Origin: Albula goreensis
Taxonomy: Eukaryota > Chordata > Actinopteri > Albuliformes > Albulidae
Direction: 5' to 3'
Length of the DNA: 64,000 nt
Assembly: GCA_022829145.1 (NCBI GenBank)
Contig: CM040763.1
Coordinates: 25,843,488-25,907,487, forward strand
The notes beneath the pieces were generated by a model, which saw only the letters and a program-made list of their open reading frames with translations, was not told the origin of the DNA and did no database searches. Positions 46,031 through 58,500 of this stretch are shown in pieces; the first letter of the stretch is position 1; each line of letters begins with the position of its first letter. A program made the translations under genes and the position numbers.

Positions 46031-46090
46031 TGGATCCCCATTAGCTTCCACAAAGTCATCCCTGGTCTTCCTGGGGTCCACACAAAAACA
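46028..46090 (-). mobile_element. LINE 3'-end-like segment
   Basis: On the minus strand GGACCCCAGGAAGACCAGG precedes GAAGCTAATGGGGATCC, a pairing seen at the 3' end of a common fish LINE-derived repeat. Short and degraded. Confidence 0.45.
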
Positions 46091-46150
46091 ACAATAAAAA
46101 AGACTATTTAAAATACACAGTATCAAGAAGACAAAAAAATGTGATATTAG

Positions 46151-47430
46151 TGTCAGGAGTTGAGCCTGACAAGCTGCCGTCTTGGTGAGTTTCTTTATTG
46201 GTGATTGGGGTACACAAGCGGTATGTGGATCGGGGTGGTTTGTCTCCTTTGGTTGTGCCCGATTGGTAATCTAGCACAGCTGTCTCTTGTTCTCTCCTCA
46301 CAGGGAATCAGGCTGAAAGAGTGGGGGACGAGGCAGTCTGTGTTCGGGCAGCCTAGAAGGAACTGGCTTCGTAGTGTGGGATTTTAGATGGGGTTATTTT
46401 GAATTATTTGGAATCTTCATTTTGTTTCATTCGTTTGTTTTGTTATTTATGATAATTGAAGTTTTGCCGTCATTTTCGTTGTTGGTTTGGTTTTGTTTTT
46501 TTTTTAGGTTGAATTATTTTCTTTGGTTTTCGTTGGGAGGAATCCCATGGGGGGATTTCTTATTAGGTGCGTGTGTGGTGTGCGTGGAGGCAGGGACTGC
46601 ACGCCTGGGACCGTGTCAGCGGGCGAATGAGGAAAGGGACAGAGGAATTGGCAGTGTCCAACGTAAGTGAGGGGAGAAGGCAACGGGTGGCGGAGCTGCA
46701 TACCCCGGGCTGGGCAGGAGGCGAGTGGGGGTGTAGCCCCAGTGGTGAAAGGCACGTGTACTGTGAATTACAACAAAACGCATGTGTGTGACCCTGCTCT
46801 GACCAGTCTACAGAGGGGTGATTTGGTGTTGTGTCTTCTCCTTTTCTTTAGTCTTTCCCGTCCCAAGCCCGGTGCAGGCGATGAAATGGGACACCATCAG
46901 CATGTGGCCGTGGCGGTTCCCAGGCACTGGAGGAGTGGCAGTCTCTGCCTGCATTTCTTTTGAGTATTATTTTTTATTTTGGGGCGCGGAGGAGGCCTCG
47001 CTTAGTTTTTGTTTGTGTGCATGCCTGTGGGTGGACCTCCCTCCCTGGTGTGTTATTCCTCCGAGTCGGCCGAGAGAGGGCTGGCCTGTGCCGCGTGGGC
47101 AGGTCCAGGAGTGGGTCTGAATCCGATACTGAGGAGTGAGTGTGGGCAAGGGATATCTTTACTGGTGGTTTGGCTTGCAGTGCTGGTGAGGGGATGTCCC
47201 TCTCCTGGGAGTTCTCCCACGTGGCGGGGCTGACGGTGGGAGGGGGGGAAGTTGGAAAGTGGGAGGGAGTCAAAGCGGGTAGCTGCCCGAGCATAAGCTG
47301 TTTTTACTGCCTTTAAATAAAAATAAAGTCTCTGCTAACCTGATTCCCTGTGTCCTTGTTGTCTGTGGCGGGTGGGTCCCAGTACCTGTGTTGGGAGGGT
47401 CGCCAGGGGGTCCTAGCATGTCTCCTGACA
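46151..47430 (+). mobile_element. LTR of the TGTCAGGAG family, second copy
   Basis: Starts TGTCAGGAGTTGAGCCTGAC and ends TCTCCTGACA, inverted termini. AATAAAAATAAAG near 47318 is a poly(A) signal about 110 bp before the end. A diverged duplicate of the last 70 bp, ending TAACTCCTGACA, lies at 47505-47572, giving two candidate 3' ends; the second matches the left terminus over 11 bp. Homologous to 11902-14573 on the minus strand. No target duplication found. Confidence 0.65.
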
Positions 47431-47579
47431 TATGATTATTCACTTGCTAACAAATGTAGTAGCAGATGTATATCGTGAGACATTTATACATTTAGCTTGT
47501 ACAGACGTGTGTGGATGGGTCCCGATATCCGTTGTGGGAGGGTCATCGGGGGTGCTAGTGTAACTCCTGACATAAACCA

Positions 47580-48670
47580 AATGTAAAGATCAGAAAATAG
47601 GTGAAATGACTCTACTATCATGAGTGTATCAGTAGGCTACATGAATATATTATTGTAGAAACTTGTAGTGTTATAGTGTACCTGCAGATGACACTAATGA
47701 TCTTTGTCACTGCCTGTGTCACACAGACTACTGTGTTACGTTCAAGGATGTATTATGATTATGTTACTGTAGCCTGTTTCCCAGTACAGTGTGCGCACTT
47801 TCCCCTCCTTATGGTTTGACCGAGTGCTGGCAAGTCCATAGTGTAGGTTTATTATTTTTTACTAATTGAAACATATTGCCTTCATGTCATTTATACAACA
47901 GTTAGTTACGACCAAATAATTTGATTGGACAAGATGCATAACATGAGAGCTGGTATTGAGTATAACAGTACTGGGATGTTTTACTATTATGTACCACTTT
48001 GAGTTACAGATTTTCCAATGCAATCATTGATTACACAATGCAAACTTAATTCACATTTACTGATATCACAAATGTGGATATGTTTCCATGTATGATAAAA
48101 AAAGAACTGAGCTAGCCAACAGTTGGGTGTGATAAACAATAGCTAGCTAGCATATTTCTAGCCCATCCATGTATGCTAAAAAGCAGCTTGCTAGCCTGTA
48201 GCAGGCTATGATTAAAAGTGGCTTGCTTGCCTACTGTATAGCTAGCCTTTACATGTATGATAAAAAGTAGCTGGCAAACCTGCTGTCTGGTATGAAAGAA
48301 AGTAGCTGGCTAGCCTTTTTGTGTATGGTGAAAAGCAGGTAGCTATCTAGTTAGCTAACTAATCTCCAGTCAAGAAACTGTTTATGTGTTCTTTGACAAC
48401 ATGTGTAAATGTAATCCTGAAGAAACTATTTTTGTCAGTGGAGCCAAATAAACTACTACTACAAAAATATTGTTGTCTCAAATTATCATTACCTGATAAA
48501 CAGCCTTGTTTGTAGAAATATTGTATGAAAGCAATATCACACACAAGGTTATGCTGTTGTACTGAATATCAGCATGGCTGTGATTCAAGTTCGTGGCTGG
48601 AAGCCAAGTGCCAAAGATCAAATTATTAACTAAACACTGCAAACTATTATTGTCATCATATTTCTTTTAT
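47580..48670. other. No recognised gene
   Basis: From 48100 to 48360 a loose series of GCTAGC/TAGCTGGC words each with ATGATAAAAAGTAGC-like text repeats about four times, a low-order tandem pattern. No coding similarity. Confidence 0.3.
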
Positions 48671-48677
48671 TACAGTA

Positions 48678-51300
48678 TTATTTAAATAAACAGAATCCCT
48701 GACAAGAACCAACCATTGCTGAAGCACCATCACTGGCAAAGAAAGTGAATTTATCCCTCGGCAGCACTGCCATGGCCTTCAGAATTGCCTCTGTGATGGT
48801 GGAGGAGTCCCTTGCATAAAGAAAGCAGAATAAAAATGTGCTGTGAATAAAAGTAAACAAACCTGACTACAAGCCCCAACAAAGATGTCTGTTGTCTCGT
48901 CGACCATAAGTCCCCAGGCTGGAGACTTCAACACCTCTGCCACCAGCTCCTCAGCTAGCTCAAGACCTACTATGTCATCATTTCATTGATGATGTGGGCA
49001 CTTGTGTAATTTGTGTTTGAGCCAGTCTAAGGAGGAAATCTAATTAGATCTCACAGTACAGTACATCTCACTGATTTAGCTCAACATTGAATTCAGTGCT
49101 GTGTTAATATGATAGCATTACAAACATTGGGCCTCATTTATCAAACGTGAGCCGAACGAATTGGATCGTAAATCCTTCGTAAATCCATTTACGCAGAAAA
49201 TGTGGGATTTATCAAAGTTTTCGTATATCAGTTTGTTTGTAGGATCCGAAGAAATTTCACGAGTGCTCTAAAATGTTCGTATTGCGTGCGTAAATGGAAA
49301 AACACGGCTGTAAAGCTTGTTTTTCATGTTGTTGCTTTTATTTTTCCATTCACTCATTTTTTATTTGATTAAAAATGAGTAGCAAATTATTTGGCAGTAA
49401 TTTCGTAACATTATAACGGTTCAAAGTGTTATATAAAATCACTATTGGATTCAACATTAAAACAGGTCATTCAGTTTCATTTATGTAATACAGATTAATA
49501 AAATTAATTAGGTTGCTTGCCGAAGGCACAAACTTCTGCTCTTCTACAGAATCTTTACTTCTTCTTCTTAATATTATTATTCCTGGTTCTTCCGGACGTA
49601 TCTCCCCCAACAGTTTTTAAGGTAGACATACCGAACTTGGCGTGAATATACTGGTCAGGTTGCTTGTATTTTTCTGAGCTACAGATTCATACTTTTTAAA
49701 CTACAAATCTTAAAAAAACGCCTCCATTGACTTCACATTGGTGGAATGTTGAGCGTGTTAATGTGGCTAACGTTACTAAGCAACAATTATAACTGCAGCT
49801 GCAATTTTAAGGTAGTTTAAAAATTACCCAAAGAATACAGCATGCTTGCTGGTTAGCTACCTTACCGGACTTGACATTTTGAAATAACTTTCTGGATATA
49901 ATGACACTGCAATGCTGGTCAGGTATAATGATCTTCAATGACAATTTCAAGTTTTGTACAGAAAGTTCTGCTGTTCTTTGACTGCTTCTAGTACTCTTGC
50001 TGCTAGTATGTAAGCTCTTAGTTCTTAGTACAATCGTTGTCGTTATTTTATACAAGGTAAAATGACGTTAGAGAGGGACTGCAGAGTGGAGGGAAAGGCA
50101 AGGAAGGGCACGCTATTATGGAGGATCCTAATTACTTAATAGTTCTAATTTGAACGAATTATTTAACAAGGGATTCGTTCCAAGTTGATTTAGGGAAAAC
50201 ATGGCGGTCCCAACGGTGTATTGCATGTGACATTACCACTTTGGCCAACCATGCCCCCTCACGTGCCCGGGTGCAGCTGCCCCCCAGGATTTATGGCAAT
50301 GATAAGGCTGGTATACAAAAATTTACCTTCAGAATTGGAGAGTGATTGATCCAAGACCAGGGAAAATCAGATCCCGGTCACCCTCCACGGTAATTCCAGC
50401 TAACGACGTCTCTCCAATAATTCGCTTCCAGTTTCATGTCGAACCATTTTCCTTTAACCTGTTGCAGCTTATGGCGGAACGTTTGAAACCGAATTTACTG
50501 CAACAGTTAATTCTTGCCAGGCTTTGGTCTTCCCAGGCCCCGACACTAAACTACTTACACTTCTGAACAAAGTATTTTTTTTATTCTGTTTCCATTAACA
50601 AAACTTCATTCGCCGCTTCAGAATAGTTTTTTTTCTTCTTCCTTTTCTCTGCCATCTCTTTACATTGACAGCAATGGGATTTCAAGCTCCTTATATAGTA
50701 TTTCAGGGGCGTGGATTTATGCTAATCGAAAATTTTGTGAACGTGCGTGTCATTTACGATTGATTGGTATTTATCAACATACGCACGAAATACGAACAAA
50801 TGCTGTGTTTAAGCATGTTTGATAAATCCGGCGGAATTTGTTAGTTCGTAGCCGTTGACACATAAATTTACACACAGTAAAAATATTGATGAATGAGGCC
50901 CATTGAGTGCATTGAAATATGAGCAACCCCGCCACTTGCACATCTGCTGCAGAGATGGTGGCTGTTATGGTGAGGCAACTTCTGCCCCAGGCACATGTAA
51001 ATGGTTTGAAAGCAGCCCTCTAGTGCTTTGTGCTCTATCACAACTGCTGCCATGAAGGCTCTCTCCACTGTTGATCCTGAAATTAAAGAGAGTATTCACT
51101 GGCTGACATATACATTACTCAACCTGTTCTAAACCTGACTTCATCCAACTTACCTGTTCTTATGTTGGCTTCTCTTCTAACAGCTTCAATCTGAGTCTCA
51201 GACTTTTGGTGACTGGTCACTGCATCAAGCCTAAAATTTCTGCTGGGCATTTTGACAAAGTTTCCACCTAATGGGTGGTGCTTGTCTTCAGTAGCCAGCT
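48678..51300 (-). pseudogene. ZNF862/KIAA1586-like hAT gene remnant, split by a Harbinger-like element
   Basis: From upstream: FRLDAVTSHQKSETQIEAVR then REANIRTG with a GTAAGT donor (51148-51153), acceptor at 51077-51079, then in phase STVERAFMAAVVIEHKALEG and CFQTIYMCLGQKLPHH (50905-51076). Beyond the Harbinger-like element: LELAEELVAEVLKSPAWGLM and VDETTDIFVG (48880-48990), then LKAMAVLPRDKFTFFASDGA and SAMVGSCQG. This follows ZNF862-type hAT proteins (zinc-finger end, helical part, then LMVDETTD and FSSDGASVMVG). Several frameshifts and stops. Acidic residues of the first two catalytic motifs (DETTD, SDGA) are present. Confidence 0.7.
49129..50901. mobile_element. Harbinger-like non-autonomous element
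   Basis: Ends GGGCCTCATTTATCAA and TTGATGAATGAGGCCC, inverted repeats. ATT flanks both sides (49126-49128, 50902-50904), a 3-bp duplication as expected for PIF/Harbinger. GATTTATCAAA near 49206 pairs with TTTGATAAATC near 50818 as a second, subterminal inverted pair. 1773 bp without a recognised transposase. It separates the two halves of the ZNF862-like hAT remnant. Confidence 0.75.
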
Positions 51301-51499
51301 ATGGCTTTTGGACTAGGCAGGACCCACTGGATCTATGCCCAGCTGACTTCCACTTTCCCTCAGCATTTTTCTCTCCCTCAGCCTGACTGGGTTTTTCTCC
51401 TTCTTCATGCTGCTCTCCCTGTGAAGATCTGATATTTAGCAGTAAATCTGTGCAGTACTTAATAGATCTGTGTAATTTTACAGTCACACTTGGCTTGTA

Positions 51500-53530
51500 A
51501 AATCTGCCTAGCAGTGCAAATTGTGGGTGGAGACACAGATTCCGTTAATTCAGTTAATTCAGGCATGCACGACTCAATTGTAGTTTCCATCAGCAGATGG
51601 TAAAAATGGTCAGTGTGCATTTGCTAACTGTAGCGCAAAACAGGGCTATAGCCCTTGCTTTGTTGAGGAGAAGGGGAAGACAAGCTAAACATCCTCTAGG
51701 TAGCAGCTAGCTTTTAGTTACTGGGCAGTTAGATTTTAGCTATCAGATAGCTATCCAGATAGTTAATGAGTGGAAGCAACCAACAGCCTACTTTCTCACA
51801 TTTGTATAGTATTCACTGTTCCAGTTTTTAGACTGATGTCCTGCCTAGCTGCCTCCCTTTTGTTCAAGTTCCTGTAATCCCTTAATGAGAGATTAAAAAG
51901 CACTGGGCAATACAACACCGCGGTGATTAATGTCTCCTCCATTTTGATCTTACAGTTTGACTTGAATTACAAGAAGCAAATTGACATGCCCCTCGGGGTC
52001 AAAAAGCAGCTCTCTGATGGGCCAGACAGGGGCACATTGGTCAAAGTTCACCACAGTTGAAATCAGGGAGTAAAACAGAGCCCCACCCCACATCAAGAGC
52101 AGAACAGAATGCTGCTCCTGGAAGCATTGATGCCACCTTCCATTGACCTGAATGTAAATTTGCACAGATTTCTTGCATTGGAAGCCAAGTGTGAATGTAG
52201 CATAACTGTGGCTATCTAAAGAGTTGGCAACCTCATTCTGGTCATGGCCTTTCATCAAAGAAGGCTGTGATCTTTTTAATGATCTGTAAATCAAATGAGC
52301 AGATTCATGGAACTTAAAATGGCTTACCCATTAAAAATATATATCACCTTTAAATAATGTGTCAACAAAATTATAAATATTCACAAATAAGTACTAAATA
52401 ATTCTAAAAAGTAATGGCAAAATATGCTACAACTTATTTCACAAAAATGAAACATGCACCTTTTGTAGACAGGCAACTCACACTACATGACTGTCAAGAT
52501 GAAGACTTGCATCACTGTCTGCGACTGGTTCTCACACTACACTGCAGGAACCGGGGAGAAATCTATTTCTGTCAGGGACAATCATGGGAAATGCTGCAAA
52601 ACCCACTAGTATTTGGAGAAGAAGTTACCTAAGTCTGTGTTCACACATAATGTATTCTTTGAAGTGGTCACCAACTGTTTTACATAATAATCCTATGAAA
52701 TAGACCGTGTTTTCAAAAATGCCCTGAGCTTTTTCGGGACACCATTGGCAGTTCTTTTTTTTCTGCATCTCTGGGCGTTTTTCTCGGTTGAAAGAAGTGC
52801 AACTTCTCCAGAAAAATAAACACTACATCAAGCAATTTTTTTTACTGATGACCAATCACAAGAGGAGCAGTGAGACCTGTCATGTCCAATAGCAATGTCA
52901 AAACTGGAGAAGGTAGTGGTAGAGAAGCTTATTATGTTGGAATCAGAGCACAATGAAATATATGACATGACAGTTAAACAGTTAAACAATATTCATTTAT
53001 GGAATAAAACTGGACAGGTCCTTAAAGTTTCTGGTTGGTGTCTGTGTTTAATTCTGTCGAGAGCAAAACTAGCCTGTTACCTAACATTAACTCTAGGTTA
53101 GTATAAGATATATTAACAAAGGAAGCTCTCTGCATTCTGGAATAGCGTTTTTTTTTTCTTTTCAAGTTCGCCTACCTGGCAGATATTTTCAGCCATTTAA
53201 ACATTCTGAATACCAGAATGCAGGGAAGAAACAAAAACATTCTCATGACCACTGACAAACTGAAAGGGTTCTGGTCCAAACTAAAAGGCAGCACCGCATG
53301 TCAGTGGTGCAGGACCTGTGTTACGCTTTCGTCAATCTCCCCCCGCAAACAAAGACTTTGCTCTCAAAGGCAGGTGCACGTGTTCCCCTGATTACAGATG
53401 CCCAGTATAGCATTTGTGCACTCCTTTCAGCATTCCATGGTTATTTTACATTTTAAGAAACAAGATAATTGCATTTCTATCATAAACATCATTCAATTTA
53501 TGTTGTTAATCAGGTCTTTTAATTTCAGTA
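51500..53530. other. No recognised gene
   Basis: ORFs at 51950-52294 (minus), 52414-52632 and 52895-53101 (plus) carry no motif I recognise. Some short AT-rich patches. Nothing to call. Confidence 0.3.
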
Positions 53531-53538
53531 TTTCAGTT

Positions 53539-54546
53539 TGTGGTGAAGCGGCCTCACGCCAGCTTCATCACTTGAACATTTCAAAGTTAACCGCGCCATG
53601 GACAGTAGCATTCTATTATCCTACTTCACTTCCCTGTCTGTTCCATCTGTTCCGGTTTATTTGTCTGTGTTTAATATCGTTATTTTCCATCAACTCCGCT
53701 AATTAATACCGGTTAAAATTACGCATGAGTTATAACGTTTACATCACTGACTTTCCATTTACTGTAAAATAACACATAAAACATATCCGTACTTACAGAG
53801 TTTATTTCAGTCATTATGCATTGTTTTGTCATTTCATTCTGCTTTTCTCCATTGTCTCCGTTTTCTGTTTTGCCGTTTGCTGTTCGTTTTTCCCTGTTTG
53901 TTTTAGGTAGAGTTTGTACAGCCGGAGGCACCGCCATTCCCACACCCATAATATTTCCTGGTTTGCGCCCTCAACGCGCGTCATAATTGGACAATTCCAT
54001 TTTATGGTTGTTGTTTAATTTCTGTGTTTTAATTATGCATGTTTAGGATTTCATGTTGTCATGGAAGAATATCCTGTCATTATTGTATTTCCTGTATGTA
54101 CTTTTATTGGTACTAGGATAAGCTAACTGATTTAACTGTTTTAAAATGGATGCAGGTAACACCCCCCAATTGTCCAAGGTTGGTTCAACCCAGTGAGGGA
54201 AGTTAAATTTTCAGAGCCTATATAAGGAGTGGGATCTGAAGTGTGTGGGGGAGATATACCAAAGTAAAGGCGTGGTTGGGGTTCTGCTGTTATAGCAGAA
54301 CACAGTACAAGACTATCTCACATTGGTTTGTGAAGCTGTATGACAGTTTGACTGCCTTGGTCAATTTTCAGTTTGAATTTTTGTTTTTGTTTGTGCTTGT
54401 AAATAGTGTATTTTTTTTTAATTCTGAGATGTTTTTGCCACTGGACACTGTAAATAAAATCGGGCACCTTTTTGCACTTCATTTTGGGTCATCCTGCGTG
54501 CTTCCCTATTCACCCCCCTGGCCTCTCGACACACTACATTATTACA
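53539..54546 (+). mobile_element. Solo LTR with perfect 5-bp target duplication
   Basis: Starts TGTGGTGAAGCGG and ends ATTATTACA. CAGTT lies on both sides (53534-53538 and 54547-54551). Internal CTATATAAGG (about 54220) and AATAAAATCGGGCACC (about 54451) give U3, R and U5 in plus orientation. Length 1008 bp. Gypsy-type by its duplication length; the family is not recognised. Confidence 0.85.
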
Positions 54547-54654
54547 CAGTTCAGTTAATTTCATTAGTTTGTCAGTATGCAACCTAACCTTTATAAGAGT
54601 TTGTCAATACTGACTCAATTGTTGATATTATTAAACAGGTGTTATGCAAACATT

Positions 54655-54751
54655 TCTAATCATTTTTGTGGGTAGGGGTACCTTGGGAAAAAAAAAATCA
54701 CTGTAAAGGGGTGCCACGATTGAGAAAAGTTTGGGAAACACTGGCTTAGGC
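54655..54751. mobile_element. hAT-type terminal fragment
   Basis: Ends TTTGGGAAACACTG, the inverse of the CAGTGTTTCCCAAACTTTT terminus common in fish hAT/Charlie-like repeats. Only one end is found here. Confidence 0.5.
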
Positions 54752-54939
54752 CATAAATAATCAAATTATTATATGTGAACAATCAGTTAATCAATTAATA
54801 ACTTTTGTCCATATCAACAGACCTAAAGTGTGTCAAGATAGCATGACCAGGACTATGTTGGTGCACTTGAAAGATATTGTTGTATGGTGCAACAAGAATG
54901 CGTCCTTGGGGAGTCTTAATTTTTGCCCATGATATTGAC

Positions 54940-55361
54940 TGGCTCATGAGTCAGTTTCATTTAACTGGAGATGTGATCTTGGATTTCTGCTCTGAATTGG
55001 GATCCGCACTGGAATGCCTTACACGTGACAACCAATCAACACCTACCCAATCCTGTCAGCTCTCAGGTTCTTGGGGATTTTTAAGCATGAAATAGCATAC
55101 AGGTCAAGTATATCCCAGCCCTCACTTAGTCATGCCCTACCAAAGAGTGTTGAATGGAGTCCAAGGTACATCAGATTCCCCTACACAGTTGATGAACTGG
55201 CAACCATTAAAAGGCTGTTTGTAGCAAAGACAGATTCTACTAATGTAATCGATGCTATAAACAACATTCACATGGCTAGAAGTGTGCTGAATGTGCATGA
55301 ATTTGTGGTGATTAACCACAATGTCAATTCGCAACACAAAACAATTTTGATAAAAAAGTAA
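54940..55361 (+). pseudogene. HARBI1-like (PIF/Harbinger) nuclease fragment
   Basis: After a frameshift near 55070: YRSSISQPSLSHALPKSVEW and FPYTVDELATIKRLFVAKTD, then STNVIDAINNIHMARSVLN and VHEFVVINHNVNSQHKTILI. This fits the middle of HARBI1-type nucleases (IS..TVSR...V...I......I.FP, then FPNVIGAIDCTHV.I..P, then Y.NRK..HS.N.Q). The usual catalytic aspartate of GAIDCTHV is an N here (DAINNIHM), so it is inactive. Upstream 54940-55070 reads LTGDVILDFCSELGSALECL, which fits the preceding helical part. Confidence 0.7.
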
Positions 55362-55679
55362 CTGAAATAATGCTGGATTTATGATTGAAACCGGCGTTTT
55401 CTCTTTCTATGGTGCGTAGTTCCACTTGCTTTTCTTCTTCTAGTGTTATAGTAGACGTAGTGGTGAACATTCATTGGTTCACACCAACGTGCCATTTGTT
55501 TACTTTTGTCCTACTTGTTTACTTTTTTGGTAAAGTTTAGTTGTATGTTGTTAGAATCATGGGCTACGTTAAGAGTGGCGGCAGCTCTGAAACATATTAA
55601 TTAACTGAATCTCTCCGGTGCAAGAGACAGAACTCAGTGAAGAACTGAAGAAGAACTGGTCAGAGATTACTTTCTTGAG

Positions 55680-56027
55680 GTGGAGGAGGATAACATGCTC
55701 CTTATGCTGTCAGTCTTGGAAGATGAGGACAGTGGTGATGAAGAAACCATTCCCGACTTGGATAAAAATATTGTATGTGAAAGAGGTCACAAAGTGGATT
55801 TTGAAGGACCGACAGATGATGATGATGCAACTTTCGCTGTTGTCACTAACAAAGCCGAAGATACAATGCAGTTAGTTGACTTTACTGACTCTGACTGTGA
55901 CCAGAAACTTACAGAAATTCTCAGTTTCACCTGCGGTTGCGGTCGAAGGCGAAAAGAAAACTCAAAGCTCGGCCAGGAATCCTGTACAAACAAACTGCCT
56001 CATGAACGCATCTATGAGCTACGCTAA
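55680..56027 (+). CDS. Unrecognised 115-residue acidic/Cys-rich ORF
   Basis: Opens MEEDNMLLMLSVLEDEDSGD, a strongly acidic N-terminus, then ILSFTCGCGRRRKENSK with a CxC pair and LPHERIYELR before the stop at 56025. Right after it MVNALSQPEKDKFIAHLHFL could belong to the same protein if the stop were read through or spliced. The CxC..C, F..E.I...R, L...E.D..I...L pattern resembles the N-terminus of an uncharacterised, multi-copy fish protein often linked to transposons. No function assigned. Confidence 0.4.
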   Translation: MEEDNMLLMLSVLEDEDSGDEETIPDLDKNIVCERGHKVDFEGPTDDDDATFAVVTNKAEDTMQLVDFTDSDCDQKLTEILSFTCGCGRRRKENSKLGQESCTNKLPHERIYELR

Positions 56028-56099
56028 ATGGTAAACGCGTTGTCACAGCCGGAAAAGGACAAGTTCATTGCACATCTGCACTTTTTGTTGTACCTTTTT

Positions 56100-57460
56100 G
56101 TATTTTATTATAATCTACTGTGTTGTATGTGTCAAATAGTTTGTTGTTTTATAAATATATAAATATATTCAGACTATAACCACGCACTTCAATGTCATGC
56201 GCCTAGAAAATCACTAGTCCTCCGCGTTAGCCCTTCACCTGTAAAAATGTAAATAATTCCCCACACCACTCCCAAGAACAATGGGAAGGATTCTCAGCCA
56301 TCACCAGCCATTAGTCCTCCAGCCTTTCAGGTGCAATTGCATCCTGGGATAGCTTTTTGGTCAGAGCTGAGTAGGTGAGAATGACAGCAATACCACTTTG
56401 AACACACCTTTGAACACTGGCTTTAAGATAAAACAATAAGAAGATCAACTGTTAATGTACTGAAGTCACAGAATGATTAAGAGACATGCAAAGATAGGCT
56501 GAGATTGAGAAGAGTAAAAAGAAGTATCACAGTTTACCACGAAATTAATGTTTAACTTGAATGATGTTTTTTTTATATATTTTATAGAAATTTATGGATC
56601 CTTTCTTTCAACACTGCAAATCCAAAATGAACTTATTAATTGATGAAAGCACTATCCAAATCTGACTATTATAAGCATCAATTCCTTTTCTAAAAGTGAT
56701 TTTTGTGCTGAGAATGTATACAAAAATTAAAAAGGCTGTTTTCTCAGAACTGCAGATTGCAAAAGTAGAACGTTCTATTGAACATTTCGGCCAAAGTATT
56801 TCTTCAATCCTGGCAAGTGACACCTCATTTTGTAGCTCTGAATCTGTACTTTAGTATCACGTGATAAGATAAAAAAAATGAATTTTGCGAATGTGCCCCT
56901 GAATTATACGTTCTTGTTGACAATCTATGTCCCCACTAGGTTATCCCTAAGGTGACCCTGGCATCAATAATCTCAGCAAGCTTCTAAACAAAGGGGCTCG
57001 GAGGCGGCTCACTTTAACTCCCATGCTTTGGTTTCTCACTTGGGCTACCTGGGCTCTGTCTTTGTGTTAGACCTTTTTTTATTATTACACTGCATATCTG
57101 GCTCTGGCTACCAACAACAATAAGCAAGACACTTGGTTATTTGTTACCATTGTGTTCTGAATGTTACAATGGTACATTTTTGGTCTCACTCTCTTCTCAG
57201 CAGCGATTGTTTTAGTAACATTGCTGTGTCCTGTGTCTTGGTAAAATTGATTTAGTTTCTGAACACCACATATGGCTAAATCACATTCATGCACACACAA
57301 GGGTAGGATTAGTTGTTATTTATCTATGGAGCCAGGCATATATGAGGCTTACACAATGTTTAAGAATCAGAATTTTCTGTTGCGTACTTAAGGTTCTCAG
57401 GGTTTGATTTATGTAACTTTACTTACACAGTAGGCAAATTTTTATGAATGAGGCGTATAC
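56100..57460. other. No recognised gene
   Basis: Near 57400-57460, AGGTTTGATTTATGTAA and ATGAATGAGGCGTATACC resemble a decayed Harbinger-like end. Otherwise nothing recognised. Confidence 0.3.
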
Positions 57461-57463
57461 CAT

Positions 57464-57850
57464 GTTTATTAGGGGTGGGAGAAAAAGTTGATTCAGTTAC
57501 AAATTGCGATTCTTGTGACAAACAATTCTGAAATCATGGCACTGATGAAAAAATCGATCCATTTATTTTAAAAAATACACACCTATTTGGAGTCATTATG
57601 CTAATACAATACCATATTTATAAACTTTTTTTTTCAGATTTTTACATATAAAAGTTAGGGCTGCCCATTGTACACAAGAACTTAAGTGTAACCCCTTTTT
57701 TCCCGGCCAAGAGCATGGCCATATTCAGGATGGAATGACCTGAAATAAGTTATATTTATTAGGGGTATAATGGTATACAAAATTCGGTATGTACCTCGGT
57801 TTTGGTTTCACATTTTCAGTACATTTTCGGTACAACAGAGAAAACCAAAA
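57464..57850. mobile_element. Decayed hAT-type MITE termini
   Basis: TTTATTAGGGGT occurs at 57466 and again near 57756; the first continues GGGAGAAAAAGTTGATTC, the second ATAATGGTATACAAAATTCG then GGTTTTGGTTTCACATTTTC. Both resemble starts of common fish hAT MITEs. Matching right ends were not found. Confidence 0.45.
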
Positions 57851-57899
57851 AATGCAGAAAATAAAATTTTTGTCATTTATTTTGAAAAATGTAAATATT

Positions 57900-58500
57900 A
57901 GAGTACCTTAACTATTAGTCAGAACAGGGTTCAATTTTTACATATTTTCATTAAGAAAAAATAAGTAATAATGCATAATTCCTGATTATTACAATCATAC
58001 AAATATAATCAAATGTCTGACACAAAACATACACATGAGGTGTGATGTGTAATGCAAGTGGAGTATGAATGAGGGTGTGTATTGTATGTGCTCAATGAAG
58101 TCAGAAAACAGGTGTTATCAGCAAAGAAACAAATTACAAAAATACCAAAGAAGGGACTGTCAGCCACTCGGACTGACAGGCGCTCAGTTGCATGGAGGTG
58201 AGAGAGAGTGTAGCATGGTAAAGGCAGTCTTCTTATAGTCTTCTAGACAGGTGTTAGCAATCAATTAATTCCACCACCACTACCATACCTACAAATCACA
58301 CAAAAATGCCACCAGCAGGAAATAGAGGGGCACAAACACGCTGGGACGTCACAGACCATATACTTAAATCCTTTATTCTCTACGACCTAGTATGGTTACA
58401 TAACTGCCACTGGCAGTTCTATGGGGGGGCCAGTGCCCCCGTGACAACAAGCCTGGCCCCTGTGGCCCCCCTAAAGTTTAGGAGGAGGAACAATTAGGTC
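57900..58500. other. Unclassified repeat-like DNA
   Basis: It includes a GGGGGGGCCAGTGCCCCC near-palindrome (58423-58440) followed by CTGGCCCCTGTGGCCCCC, similar to ends of a fish MITE. No coding sequence. Confidence 0.3.

Noticed and set aside
58306-58497. 63-codon ORF
   Set aside because: It overlaps GC-rich MITE-like palindromic sequence and has no motif.
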